The notes: generated from the sequence alone by a model not told the origin. Counted from the stretch's first letter, positions 51,539 to 59,921 are shown. The stretch: 64,000 nucleotides of DNA from Candidatus Bathyarchaeota archaeon (GCA_023131225.1 JAGLZW010000009.1:32490-96489), one strand, 5' to 3'. Numbers and translations: made by a program.

Positions 51539-52036
51539 TTACTCTTCCTGCTGGTTTTCTGGTGGGATGAGCACTGCTTGGGATTCTTTTTGTGCGGGTT
51601 GTGGTGTAGATTGATACGTTTGGGCTTGTGGAGCCGGTTGCGGTTTAGGGGCTGGCGCTGGTTTTGGTTGCGGTTGTGGTGTTGCCATTAGGTGTGGCTT
51701 TAGTTGTTTTAGCGATTTGGGCTGTGGCTTAGCTTGAGTCGCTGCTGCGGGCACAGCAATAGGAACATGCTTGTGTATTACTAATGGAATTCCTCTTACA
51801 GTTAAGAGTGAACCTATCCATCCCATAATGCCTAGATACATTAGACGTATACATGCTTGAATGAGTGGAGCCAAAGCGTCACCAAACACTCTTGCCAAAT
51901 CTCCAGAAGCAATTATGCTGAAAGGTTCCTGAAGAAAGAAAAAGGCGTTTATAAAAGTGAAAGCTAAGAGGGCTACACCAACAAAAAGAATGATTATGCC
52001 AGTGAGTTGAGGTTTATTGGCTATAATTATAGGCAT
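51539..52036 (-). CDS. Two-span membrane protein with Pro/Gln-rich tail
   Basis: The 165-residue protein has two membrane helices (LTGIIILFVGVALLAFTFIN and CIRLMYLGIMGWIGSLLTV), followed by a tail of about 70 residues of low complexity with repeated PQPKPAPAPKPQPAPQAQ-like units. The tail is probably disordered and cytoplasmic. It is first in the three-gene minus-strand run and separated by 6 bases from the next gene. Confidence 0.6.
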   Translation of the reverse strand: MPIIIANKPQLTGIIILFVGVALLAFTFINAFFFLQEPFSIIASGDLARVFGDALAPLIQACIRLMYLGIMGWIGSLLTVRGIPLVIHKHVPIAVPAAATQAKPQPKSLKQLKPHLMATPQPQPKPAPAPKPQPAPQAQTYQSTPQPAQKESQAVLIPPENQQEE

Positions 52037-52279
52037 GCTTACATTATCCCCTCTGTTACGATGTGGATATGACGATGATATTGTATTAAATCTTCTGTAG
52101 CAATAAACAATATTTCTTTAACTACTTCACAGTTTAGATTCAAATTAACTCTCAATCCCCAACCTTGAAGCCTATCAGAAGCTTATTTGGAAACGAACAA
52201 GATCTAGAAACTAAAAAAGCTACACACAAACTTTAATACACTATCCCCAAATTCTCAATGAAAAGATTCTGAACGAGCG

Positions 52280-53413
52280 ATGGCCACTATGTCCAACGAA
52301 GAGAAAATGATCGTTACTCCATGGGAAGTAAAAGGCAAAATTGACTATGAAAAACTTATTCGCAAATTCGGCACGCACCCTATAACTGACAAACTACTAA
52401 GAAGAATCCAGAAACACACGGGAGAACTCCACCCGCAGCTACGACGAAAACTGTTCTTTTCCCACCGAGACCTAGACGTCGTATTAGACCTCTACGAGAA
52501 GGGCAAAAAGTTCGTTCTATACACTGGCAGAGGACCCTCAGGCCCCGTTCACATAGGCCATCTTGTCCCATGGATCTTTACTAAATATCTCCAAGACAAA
52601 TTCAAAACAATGCTCTACTTTCAAATGACTGATGATGAAAAATTCGTTATTGAACAAGACCTTAAGCTTGGCGAAACAGCGGATTTTGCTTACGATAACG
52701 CGCTAGACCTCATTGCACTGGGGTTCAAACCGGAAAGCACGTGCATCATTTTCGACGTCAAAGACATAGCTCTTCTCTACGACATAGCCTTAGAAGTCGC
52801 CAAACGCGTTACCTACTCAACAGCAAAGGCAGTTTTCGGCTTCCAAGACAACACAAACATTGGATGGATTTTCTGGCCAGCAATCCAATCGGTTCCCTGT
52901 TTTATCCACGCTAAACTCACCGGCGAAAACGTGCCCTGCCTCATTCCAGCCGCCATTGACCAAGATCCGTACTGGCGCGTTACCCGAGACGTAGCACCCA
53001 AACTAGGCTACTACAAGCCAGCCCAAATCCACTGCCGCTTCGTACCTGGCCTCGGAAAAGGCGGAAAAATGAGTGCAAGAGAACCAGAAACATGCATATT
53101 CACAACTGACACTCCAAAAATAATCAAAAAGAAAATCTGGAATGCATTCACTGGAGGCAAACCCACCATTAAAGAACAGAGAAAGCTCGGCGGCGAACCC
53201 GACATCTGCACAATATACCAATACTTTCTCTATCTCTTCGAAGGGAACGACGAAAGGCTTGTCGAGTTGGCAAGAGAGTGTAGATCTGGAGAAACAATCT
53301 GTGGCGATTGTAAAACCCTACTGACGGAAAGAGTAACGAAATTCCTTATAGAACATCAAGAGAAAAGAGAAAAGGCCAAAGACATAATCGAGGAGTTTTT
53401 CATAAAACACTAA
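52280..53413 (+). CDS. trpS: Tryptophanyl-tRNA synthetase
   Basis: This 377-residue enzyme is of the archaeal/eukaryotic type. The HIGH-like site is GPSGPVHIGHLVPWIFTKYL and the KMSKS-like site is KGGKMSAREPETCIFTTD. QMTDDEKFVIEQ and IPAAIDQDPYWRVTRDVAPK complete the Rossmann core. The C-terminal part has the helical anticodon-binding region. It charges tRNA-Trp, whose gene with two introns lies at 58174. The ATG at 52280 or the next at 52289 may start it. Confidence 0.95.
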   Translation: MATMSNEEKMIVTPWEVKGKIDYEKLIRKFGTHPITDKLLRRIQKHTGELHPQLRRKLFFSHRDLDVVLDLYEKGKKFVLYTGRGPSGPVHIGHLVPWIFTKYLQDKFKTMLYFQMTDDEKFVIEQDLKLGETADFAYDNALDLIALGFKPESTCIIFDVKDIALLYDIALEVAKRVTYSTAKAVFGFQDNTNIGWIFWPAIQSVPCFIHAKLTGENVPCLIPAAIDQDPYWRVTRDVAPKLGYYKPAQIHCRFVPGLGKGGKMSAREPETCIFTTDTPKIIKKKIWNAFTGGKPTIKEQRKLGGEPDICTIYQYFLYLFEGNDERLVELARECRSGETICGDCKTLLTERVTKFLIEHQEKREKAKDIIEEFFIKH

Positions 53414-53428
53414 TATGAGGTTTTTGTC

Positions 53429-53989
53429 TTGGAAACAAAGAAAGTCAAAGTCCCGCTTTCTGACGCCTACAAATTTTTGCACCCAATGCACACAGTGCTA
53501 GTAACCTGTATCGGTAAGGCTGGAAAAGCAAACATTATTACATTGGCATGGGTGATGCCAGCATCGATCAATCCACCTCTTGTAGCCATAAGCGTCAAGC
53601 CAACTCGCCATTCACACGGGCTTGTTAGAGAAGCACGAGAATTCGTTGTAAATATTCCAACCATGAAAATCGTGCAAGAAACATTGTTTTGCGGTAGACG
53701 AAGCGGAGAAAACTGTGATAAGTTCAAGGAAACAAAGCTGACACCATTACAGGCTAAGACCGTTGAACCCCCTATAATTGAAGAATGCATCGCTCATCTG
53801 GAATGCAAACTAGAGCAAACGTTTACAACAGGCGATCACACCATTTTTGTCGGCAGAGTAGTAGAAGCATATGTAAACGAAGATAGCTTCAAAAGGGAAT
53901 TTGATATCAAAAAGGCAAAACTCATTTATCATCTTGGCAGAAACAAATTCGCGACGCTCTCACATGAAGTAATTAAGCCGTCTCTCTAG
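53429..53989 (+). CDS. Flavin reductase-like FMN-binding protein (flavoredoxin family)
   Basis: The 186-residue protein starts at TTG 53429 and has the split-barrel flavin fold: VLVTCIGKAGKANIITLAWV, PPLVAISVKPTRHSHGLVRE, EFVVNIPTMKIVQETLFCGR and HTIFVGRVVEAYVNE. It is a dimeric FMN protein reducing flavin or acting with iron-sulfur partners. It follows trpS by 15 bases and converges on a dead gene. Confidence 0.85.
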   Translation: METKKVKVPLSDAYKFLHPMHTVLVTCIGKAGKANIITLAWVMPASINPPLVAISVKPTRHSHGLVREAREFVVNIPTMKIVQETLFCGRRSGENCDKFKETKLTPLQAKTVEPPIIEECIAHLECKLEQTFTTGDHTIFVGRVVEAYVNEDSFKREFDIKKAKLIYHLGRNKFATLSHEVIKPSL

Positions 53990-53991
53990 AA

Positions 53992-54656
53992 TTATAACGA
54001 ATATACTTCACCCAGGTCTAATACAATGACTTCAGGGCTTTCTTCACTAACCTTTTTTACAAACTCGTCAGCTGTCTTGGTGAGCACTGGAAAGGTTTAA
54101 TAATGCATAGGAATCACGACTTTTGACTTAATCAAGCCCACTGCCTAGGCTGCTTCCTTGGAATTCATTGTGTAATATCCACCTATAGGAAGCAAAGCTA
54201 CGTCAGGCGCGTAGAGTTCTTCCCTAAATCTCATAGCCCCAAAAAACCCTGTACCTACAGCATGGTAGATAGCTATCTCTTCTCTCTTAAAACAAAACCT
54301 GTAGGAACACCTCGGAGGGCCGTGTGGGAAGCTTGGGTCATTGTCATATCGATTCCCTTCACGTTTGCGGTACCTCTTATGTTGAATCCCATGGCTTCTG
54401 CAACTCCATTTTCCTTTTCGTAGCTGCATAATTCAGGTGTTCCAACAAACGATGCGTATGTCTGTTTGCAGATTTCAAAGGTACTTCCAACGTGGTCCAT
54501 GTGATCATGAGTTACACAAGCAATGTTTGCTTCTTTAACATCCGAAGTTTTTATCGCCGCTTTGGGATTGCCATCAAGCCAAGGGTCCATGAAGACAATC
54601 TTTTCCGCCAGCTTTATTTCAAAGGTTGCGTGCCCCAACCATCTAATCTTTGCCAT
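53992..54656 (-). pseudogene. Broken metallo-beta-lactamase-fold hydrolase (UPF0173-like)
   Basis: From MAKIRWLGHATFEIKLAEKI the frame runs through CVTHDHMDHVGSTFE (metal site intact) to FVLREKR and stops. The homologous remainder, EEIAIYHAVGTGFFGAMRFR then YAPDVALLPIGGYYTMNSKE, continues in another frame. That frame is cut by a TAG after the double alanine and a TAA inside VVIPMHY-TFPVLTK. The end, EVIVLDLGEVYSL, still aligns. The usual HAGDTG has become HAVGTG. One frameshift plus two stops make a real loss of function likely. A functional relative lies at 44919. Confidence 0.85.
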
Positions 54657-54726
54657 ATCTAACGTCTCCCATTCCAAAGTCTTTTTACTTTCTTTGAATT
54701 TAAAGAGAATAGTGTGCTGATAAACT

Positions 54727-55629
54727 ATGAGTCTCCCAGAAGACATTTTTGAAAAATATGAAGACGCTGGAAAGATTGCCAGAGAAGTACGAGAGAGAAT
54801 GAGGCGTTTTGTGCGTGTGGGAATGCCTATAATTGAGGTTTGTGAAAGAGCGGAAGGATTAATCCGTGAAAAGGGTGGACAATTAGCTTTTCCATGTAAC
54901 GTCTCTATCAATGAAGTTGCAGCCCACTATACATCACCACCCAACGATAAAAGTACAATTCCACCGAACTCACTTGTAAAAGTAGATATCGGTGCACACT
55001 TAGATGGCTACATTGCAGACACCGCGGTTACAATATGTTTCAATCCAGAACATGAAAACCTTATGCAAGCAGCCCAAGAGGGGCTAAAAGTTGCAGTCAA
55101 GACGATTTATGCTGGAATATCAACATCGAAATTAGGCTCAGCAATCCAAAAAACTATTAAAGCATATGGATGCAAACCTGTCTCAAATTTGACAGGACAT
55201 CAAATTGGGCGCTATTTGATTCACACTGGGAAGTCTTTGCCAAATGTTTCACATATCATAGGCTCCAAAATAAGAGAAGGCGAAGTAGTAGCACTCGAAC
55301 CCTTCGTAACCGTTGCTAACGCTGCTGGTAAAGTGAAAGATGGAGATGAAACAACAATTTTTAGGTTTGTGAAACGCAAATCATTGCAGAATACACACGC
55401 AAAACATCTGCTTAACTACATCGAAGCTAACTTCAAGACTTTACCATTTTCGGAACGCTGGTTGAATGGCGTTCTATCCCAAGAAAATTACGTAGCTGCA
55501 TTTCATGAACTCCTCCGATCCAGATGTCTCATGTCTTATCCTATCTTCATTGAAGCCAGTGGAAAACCTGTAGCACAAGCGGAACACACAGTTTTGGTGG
55601 TGAAAAACGGATGTATAGTTTTGACTTAG
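54727..55629 (+). CDS. map: Methionine aminopeptidase type 2
   Basis: The 300-residue protein has the pita-bread fold metal ligands: LVKVDIGAHLDGYIADTAVT (two aspartates), LTGHQIGRYLIHTGKSLPN (histidine), EVVALEPFVTVANAAGKVKD (glutamate) and the final AQAEHTVLVVKNG. The insertion after the histidine motif is that of type 2 enzymes. It removes initiator methionine from nascent chains. The start MSLPEDIFEKYEDAGKIARE is the usual archaeal front. Confidence 0.94.
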   Translation: MSLPEDIFEKYEDAGKIAREVRERMRRFVRVGMPIIEVCERAEGLIREKGGQLAFPCNVSINEVAAHYTSPPNDKSTIPPNSLVKVDIGAHLDGYIADTAVTICFNPEHENLMQAAQEGLKVAVKTIYAGISTSKLGSAIQKTIKAYGCKPVSNLTGHQIGRYLIHTGKSLPNVSHIIGSKIREGEVVALEPFVTVANAAGKVKDGDETTIFRFVKRKSLQNTHAKHLLNYIEANFKTLPFSERWLNGVLSQENYVAAFHELLRSRCLMSYPIFIEASGKPVAQAEHTVLVVKNGCIVLT

Positions 55630-56039
55630 GTGAAGATTTTCTCTTCTTTTCTTTTCTCTTTGACTTCACGGTATATTGCAGAAATCATCATAGTTCCCTC
55701 GCATTTTGTGCATGATCCAAGCTCCTTAAGTATATAGTCGCCTCGTTCGAAGTTTCTAACATTTTTGAACCCACATTTGGAACAAACTATCGTTGTAGTG
55801 ATTGGTTGCGTTTTTAAAGTGAATCTCTGCATTCGTCTTTTAGTTTGAATCAACATGTAAGCAGATAGAGCCATTCCAATAAAGCCGATTAGCAAATAAT
55901 ACCCTGCAGTAGGATCATTACTTAGAAACAATTCGTATGCCTCGTATAATGCGGTTGAGGATAAGACGAGCGCAACAATAGTAACAATAAGTACAATTGA
56001 AGAAACTCTTCTTACAGCCTTTTCTGTTTCTCCATTCAT
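55626..56039 (-). CDS. Membrane protein with C-terminal zinc ribbon
   Basis: In this 137-residue protein two helices (VSSIVLIVTIVALVLSSTAL and YYLLIGFIGMALSAYMLIQT) are followed by a cytoplasmic zinc ribbon, CSKCGFKNVRNFERGDYILK and CTKCEGTMMISAIY. A GGGGTGGGGC site before the ATG at 56039 sets the start. It follows the DUF1512 gene with only 1 base between, so both are one operon. The pairing suggests a joint membrane complex. Confidence 0.65.
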   Translation of the reverse strand: MNGETEKAVRRVSSIVLIVTIVALVLSSTALYEAYELFLSNDPTAGYYLLIGFIGMALSAYMLIQTKRRMQRFTLKTQPITTTIVCSKCGFKNVRNFERGDYILKELGSCTKCEGTMMISAIYREVKEKRKEEKIFT

Positions 56040-56040
56040 T

Positions 56041-57177
56041 TTACTGCCCCACCCCAATGCTGTTTCCTATTCCAGCAATTATCACAGTGTCACCTTCCTT
56101 TGTTCTCTCTTTGATTACACGCTTAACTCGTTCAACTGCAACCTCGGTTGCGTCAAAAATTTCTTTTCTCATTGGTGACACTGCGTCACCGATGTCTTCT
56201 TTAATGATTACCGCGTTTATTGGAATTTTATATTTCAGAATGCTTTCTTCGATTTTATACTGTTCCGTTCCTGGTCCGCCAATAGCTGCTCCTACTCCTT
56301 CAGCTACATCTGCAAGCTTTTCGCCTTCAAGCTTCAAAGCGGCGTCTATCATGATTATTGTAGAGATTTTCCCATCATTCTCTTCAATAACTCTCTTTAT
56401 TGCTTCTCCGGGCTTTCCCACATTACCGCCTGGACCTTCTGCCTTTATTACATATGCAGTTCGTCCTTCCAACGGAACTTTGGCTACAACGCAATCTTTT
56501 TCAATTTTCTTTTTTCTGTGTCCATGCATTAGTTTAGCTGCGACGAGAGCACCGGCGCCATCGCCAATGGGTTGACCGTATGAGAAAGCTTTGAGGGCGC
56601 TTGCGTAGGCTTCTGCTTCTCGCATAATCAATGGAAGTATCATTTGTATTTGCATAATGATGTAAAGGCTGAGTGTTTTCTTTCCTAAGATATAGAAGTG
56701 GCGTATAACTTTGTAGATTATATTTAACGCTGCAGCTGCTTCTAAGGTGTTTTCCAAATTGTTTACGTTGGTTTCATCTGCTGCTGGTGCCATTAATTTG
56801 ACTTCGTCTTTGAAGCGGGTTTCTCGTACGTCAAGTATGTGTTCAAGTTTCCATACGATACCGGCTGGGTCCATGCTTTGGGGCTGAATTGTTATGTGTT
56901 CTAGGAATTGGTTAACTCGTTCTGTAGGGTCTACTTCGGGTTTTCCTATTTCTTTTATCGTTTTTATCGCGATCTTTCGTCCTTCGTCTCGTATGAATTT
57001 AAGGCGGAGCAAGGAACCTTCGATTTCTCTTATCATGATATACATTTGTATTCTTTGTCCGTAGAACATCATTACTACGAAGAGAAGCATGAAGATTATT
57101 TGGAATACCCAGCTTAGGCTATCTTGTCCTGGAAGGAATTGCGCTGGCAGCGTTTCTAGTTGTATCAATTCCGCCAC
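56041..57177 (-). CDS. DUF1512 family membrane-associated protein
   Basis: The 378-residue protein is recognised by its front helix (LSWVFQIIFMLLFVVMMFYG), the KTLSLYIIMQIQMILPLIMR stretch and the C-terminal dehydrogenase-like half: PIGDGAGALVAAKLMHGHRK, TAYVIKAEGPGGNVGKPGEA, and the end GDTVIIAGIGNSIGVGQ. This archaeal family is widespread and uncharacterised; the glycine-rich motifs suggest nucleotide or substrate binding. The 5S rRNA gene lies just upstream on the same strand. Confidence 0.85.
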   Translation of the reverse strand: MAELIQLETLPAQFLPGQDSLSWVFQIIFMLLFVVMMFYGQRIQMYIMIREIEGSLLRLKFIRDEGRKIAIKTIKEIGKPEVDPTERVNQFLEHITIQPQSMDPAGIVWKLEHILDVRETRFKDEVKLMAPAADETNVNNLENTLEAAAALNIIYKVIRHFYILGKKTLSLYIIMQIQMILPLIMREAEAYASALKAFSYGQPIGDGAGALVAAKLMHGHRKKKIEKDCVVAKVPLEGRTAYVIKAEGPGGNVGKPGEAIKRVIEENDGKISTIIMIDAALKLEGEKLADVAEGVGAAIGGPGTEQYKIEESILKYKIPINAVIIKEDIGDAVSPMRKEIFDATEVAVERVKRVIKERTKEGDTVIIAGIGNSIGVGQ

Positions 57178-57240
57178 AATTTCAGAAGACTATATTCACT
57201 AGGTTATAAGTCTTAGGTTTTCACAAGACGGTTGAAAGAG

Positions 57241-57361
57241 GGCTGCCAGCTTTTCTGGCTTCACATGGCCGAAGACCATACTAACACCTGAAACGGAGCG
57301 CGGTTTAACTTCCGAGTTCGGAATGGGATCGGGTGGGTCCCGCGCCCTTTGGCCGGCAACC
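57241..57361 (-). rRNA. rrf: 5S ribosomal RNA
   Basis: On the minus strand, positions 57361 to 57241 form a 121-base 5S rRNA. The 5' end GGTTGCCGGC pairs fully with the 3' end GCTGGCAGCC (helix I). The conserved CCCATTCCGAACTCGGAAGT of loop C and helix III is present. No 16S or 23S sequence lies in the window, so it is a stand-alone gene, as in many TACK archaea. ATTAAAAAAC about 24 to 34 bases upstream may serve as its TATA box. Confidence 0.93.
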
Positions 57362-57387
57362 TATATAGAGCGTGCTTTTTGGGTTTT

Positions 57388-57798
57388 TTAATCTTTCGCT
57401 CGTTGAATTATTTCGTGGGTTTTTTTGCGACGTTCAAAGGTTTTATGGAGTTTGTTTATAGTTTTCTTGTTTATGTAGCCTTTGTGTGGTCTGAAGCCTC
57501 CTGAGAATCCTTTGGGTATATGGAGTAATTCGTGGATTAGGACTTTTTCTCGGTCTGTTTGGCTGAGTTTGTCGTATCTTTCAGCGATTACTTCGATTAA
57601 ATATCGTGGGTGTGTTTGAAGAGCTTTTTGCCAGAGTTTTTCTAGGCTGTGGATTCGGGCTATTGTGCGTTTTGATTCGGAGCCATTACTTCTGAAGCAA
57701 TATACGTGTTGAGAGTTAATGTGGACGAATCTTAGTTCTGCTATTATTGTATTTATGAGCTGTTTTACATCAGGGGCTTCGTAGTATTTTATTCTCAT
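57388..57798 (-). CDS. Zincin-like putative metallopeptidase
   Basis: The product has about 136 residues. The motif VLIHELLHIPKGFSGGFRPH has HExxH and a later histidine, the arrangement of the small 'putative phage metallopeptidase' family of zincins. The front, MRIKYYEAPDVKQLINTIIA, is the family start, so I chose the ATG at 57798 over 57849. The substrate is unknown. It lies just upstream of the 5S rRNA gene on the same strand. Confidence 0.7.
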   Translation of the reverse strand: MRIKYYEAPDVKQLINTIIAELRFVHINSQHVYCFRSNGSESKRTIARIHSLEKLWQKALQTHPRYLIEVIAERYDKLSQTDREKVLIHELLHIPKGFSGGFRPHKGYINKKTINKLHKTFERRKKTHEIIQRAKD

Positions 57799-57871
57799 GG
57801 GGTTTCTTTTTGTGGTTACATTAATAAAAAATGTTTTTAGCATTTTCATGCATATGGACAGTTGATGTATG

Positions 57872-58123
57872 ATGGCTTACTATGTCTACATGCTTCTTTG
57901 CGAAGGCGGAAGCTATTATACCGGATATACTAAAGATGTAGAGTCTCGTTTTAAACAACACAAGAAGGGGATTGGTGCTAGGTATACTCGGATACACAAG
58001 CCTATGAAAGTTGTTTACGTTGAGAAGATTGGTTCGCGTAAGGAGGCAGTACGGAGGGAAAGAACAATTAAACTATTGAGCCATAAGAAGAAGCAAAGGC
58101 TTGTTGGGAGGTTGAATGTTTAG
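57872..58123 (+). CDS. GIY-YIG nuclease-superfamily protein (UPF0213-like)
   Basis: In this 83-residue protein AYYVYMLLCEGGSYYTGYTK contains the YVY...YTG core of the GIY-YIG fold, followed by VESRFKQHKKGIGARYTRIH (arginine) and SRKEAVRRERTIKLLSHKKK with the glutamate. These are small possible endonucleases, commonly single-domain; UvrC- or SLX1-like relatives act on branched DNA. The tail is lysine-rich. Paired ATGs at 57869 and 57872 make the exact start uncertain by one codon. Confidence 0.85.
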   Translation: MAYYVYMLLCEGGSYYTGYTKDVESRFKQHKKGIGARYTRIHKPMKVVYVEKIGSRKEAVRRERTIKLLSHKKKQRLVGRLNV

Positions 58124-58137
58124 TGGAGTTACGTAAG

Positions 58138-58148
58138 GCATATATTTT
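58138..58148 (+). promoter_or_regulatory. TATA-like box of the tRNA-Trp gene
   Basis: GCATATATTTTC lies 26 to 36 bases before the first base of tRNA-Trp, at the distance used by archaeal tRNA promoters. Confidence 0.6.
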
Positions 58149-58211
58149 CTGTTGTTGTGTTTGTGGTTGTGGTGGGGCTGTAGTCTAGCCAGGTATGACG
58201 ACGGGCTCCAG

Positions 58212-58281
58212 AAGTATTTAAACGGGTTTGCGGACCGCTCGTGTGGGATGACGAATTTCTGGAGCGGTGAATGCTAGAGAA
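58212..58281 (+). other. tRNA-Trp intron 1 (canonical 37/38) with C/D-guide-like features
   Basis: The intron holds GATGACGA (58247-58254), a near match to a C box, followed by TTCTGGAGC (58257-58265). This nonamer is exactly complementary to GCTCCAGAA (58205-58213), spanning the anticodon. A degenerate D'-like GTGA starts at 58267; the base five positions upstream of it pairs with C34. Haloarchaeal tRNA-Trp introns are known to guide 2'-O-methylation at C34 and U39. Confidence 0.6.
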
Positions 58282-58290
58282 ACCCGTAGG

Positions 58291-58321
58291 AACCATGCAT
58301 TAACATGGTTTCGGGGAGAGG
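58291..58321 (+). other. tRNA-Trp intron 2 (variable-loop, non-canonical)
   Basis: The insert contains the hairpin AACCATG-CATTAA-CATGGTT (58291-58310) and then TCGGGGAGAGG. Removing 31 bases restores the variable loop AGGTC before the T-arm. The exact splice point may shift by up to two bases because GG is repeated at both edges. Confidence 0.75.
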
Positions 58322-58372
58322 TCACCGGTTCAAATCCGGCCAGCCCCACCAAATCTTTGCGTGTACAGCTGG

Positions 58373-58396
58373 AGAACTAGGTTGTCTACTAGTTCT
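58373..58396 (+). terminator. Hairpin downstream of tRNA-Trp
   Basis: AGAACTAG (58373-58380) is exactly complementary to CTAGTTCT (58389-58396), with an 8-base loop, 22 bases after the tRNA's CCA end. It might act in 3' processing or termination; no strong T-run follows. Confidence 0.35.
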
Positions 58397-58561
58397 AAAT
58401 GGTGGTTAATGAACGCTAAGCGTATTCGGGGTCTTGTGTTTAACGTCTTCATATTCTTCTGGATTTTCGAATTGGGTAGACTCAGCTGCCAAGTTGTTAC
58501 AGCAATAAGCGCTATCTATAAAAGGCAAGCCTTCTAAACTATCACAAAAGCTTGGAGAACC

Positions 58562-58897
58562 ATGACCGAAGAATCTAACAATAGTGCGTCAACCCTTCCA
58601 GAAAAACTCTTAATCGACAATCCATCTGATTTTCAATTTCACGCTGCCTATCTTGTCTACTCTGACATCTTTGAAAAAATATCAGATTCAGAAACCAGAA
58701 AACAGCTAAACCAGAACATCACGGCTCTCCAACAAAATCAAATAGATTATCCAATCTTTTACAGAAATATAAATCAATACCGAGAAGAAGCCAGTCCAAA
58801 TCACCGCTTCAACAGAGCACGTATAAAGACGCAGAAAAAACGAGAATGGCGCCGAAAAACACAAAGACGAGAGAGAATTAAGCGACACAAAAAATAA
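58562..58897 (+). CDS. Conserved small basic-tailed protein
   Basis: The 111-residue protein has an acidic and polar front (MTEESNNSASTLPEKLLIDN, then SDIFEKISDSETRKQLNQNI) and a strongly basic end (FNRARIKTQKKREWRRKTQR). No domain is recognised. The tail suggests nucleic acid binding. It lies between the tRNA-Trp gene and the ABC transporter, with its own upstream region. Confidence 0.5.
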   Translation: MTEESNNSASTLPEKLLIDNPSDFQFHAAYLVYSDIFEKISDSETRKQLNQNITALQQNQIDYPIFYRNINQYREEASPNHRFNRARIKTQKKREWRRKTQRRERIKRHKK

Positions 58898-58970
58898 CCA
58901 CCAAGTTTATTTTCCAGGCCCATATTACCCTTTTAACCTTTCATAGTAGCCTTGATGCAGGAATACTATA

Positions 58971-59921
58971 ATGTACGCCGTTGAAACAAAAAATCTAACA
59001 AAGCAATATGGCAAAACATATGCCCTCAAAAACTTAGATTTCACCATCGATGAAAACGAAATCATGGTACTCCTCGGTCCCAACGGCTCAGGGAAAACAA
59101 CCCTCCTTCTCATCCTCGCCACAGTTCTTAAACCAACATCTGGGCAAGCAAAAGTTATGGATCTAGATGTAACTAGTCAATCCACAAGCGTACGCAAAAT
59201 TCTAGGCATAGCATTTCAAGAAGCAAGAGGTTTCTGGCGCCACAAACCCGCCGACATACTACGATTCCACGCAAGCGTTTGTGGTGTTCCAAAAGCAAGA
59301 CGTGACAACTTAATAGAAAGCATCCTCAAAAACTTGGAACTTTGGGACGCCCGAAACAAACTCTTTATGCACCTATCAGGTGGACAAGCAAAACGGTTAG
59401 AAATCTCCAAAATCTTCGTTCAACGCCCAAAATTCGCCATACTAGACGAGCCGACCAGCCAAGTAGATCTGCGTGGAAAACGTAAAATCTGGGCACAAAT
59501 CCTCAAACTACGAGAAGAAGGCTCAACAATACTCATTGCTACGAATGAGGTCCGCGAAGCTGAATACTTAGCTGACCGCGTAACCGTACTTGATGAGGGA
59601 AAATTCGTCGTATGCGACACTGTTAGACAACTGAAAGACAACATCATAGGCGGCGACATAGTTGAACTTGAAATCGACACCACAGATACCCAAATCATAG
59701 AACAATCCCTAAGCCAAATAGAAGGTACAGTAAAAATAACCAACTCAGGTGCAAACCGATTCAAAGCATATGTGTCAATGGCAGAGTCATGGGTGCCAAG
59801 AATGACAGACATATGCTACCAAAACAAAGCCCGCATCCTTTCTATTAGAATAACTGAACCATCTCTAGACGATGTTTTCCTCCACTTCACAGGAAGAGTC
59901 TTGAAAGAGGAGAGCAGATGA
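58971..59921 (+). CDS. ABC transporter ATP-binding protein
   Basis: The 316-residue ATPase has Walker A LLGPNGSGKTTLLLILATVL, the Q-loop LGIAFQEARG, the signature LSGGQAKRLEISKIF (one substitution from LSGGQ-x-R), Walker B FAILDEPTSQ and the switch histidine replaced by asparagine in ILIATNEVREAEYLAD. A C-terminal DUF4162-like part of about 90 residues follows. It powers the two ABC-2-type permeases encoded next, overlapping the first by 4 bases. Confidence 0.93.
   Translation: MYAVETKNLTKQYGKTYALKNLDFTIDENEIMVLLGPNGSGKTTLLLILATVLKPTSGQAKVMDLDVTSQSTSVRKILGIAFQEARGFWRHKPADILRFHASVCGVPKARRDNLIESILKNLELWDARNKLFMHLSGGQAKRLEISKIFVQRPKFAILDEPTSQVDLRGKRKIWAQILKLREEGSTILIATNEVREAEYLADRVTVLDEGKFVVCDTVRQLKDNIIGGDIVELEIDTTDTQIIEQSLSQIEGTVKITNSGANRFKAYVSMAESWVPRMTDICYQNKARILSIRITEPSLDDVFLHFTGRVLKEESR

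Larger units (their letters stand above)
58174..58351 (+). tRNA. trnW: tRNA-Trp(CCA) with two introns
   Basis: Acceptor GGGGCTG (58174-58180) pairs with CAGCCCC (58341-58347), with discriminator A and encoded CCA. The D-arm follows, then the anticodon arm ACGGG-CTCCAG | A-CCCGT with anticodon CCA at 58208-58210. T-loop TTCAAAT is at 58329-58335. Two inserts must be removed to give a normal cloverleaf: about 70 bases between positions 37 and 38 (58212-58281), and about 31 bases inside the variable loop (58291-58321), leaving AGGTC. Introns at 37/38 are canonical; the second is not. TrpRS is encoded nearby at 52280. Confidence 0.92.

Noticed and set aside
57181..58400. rRNA operon around the 5S gene
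   Set aside because: Neither 16S nor 23S sequence flanks it; only the 5S gene and tRNA-Trp are present.
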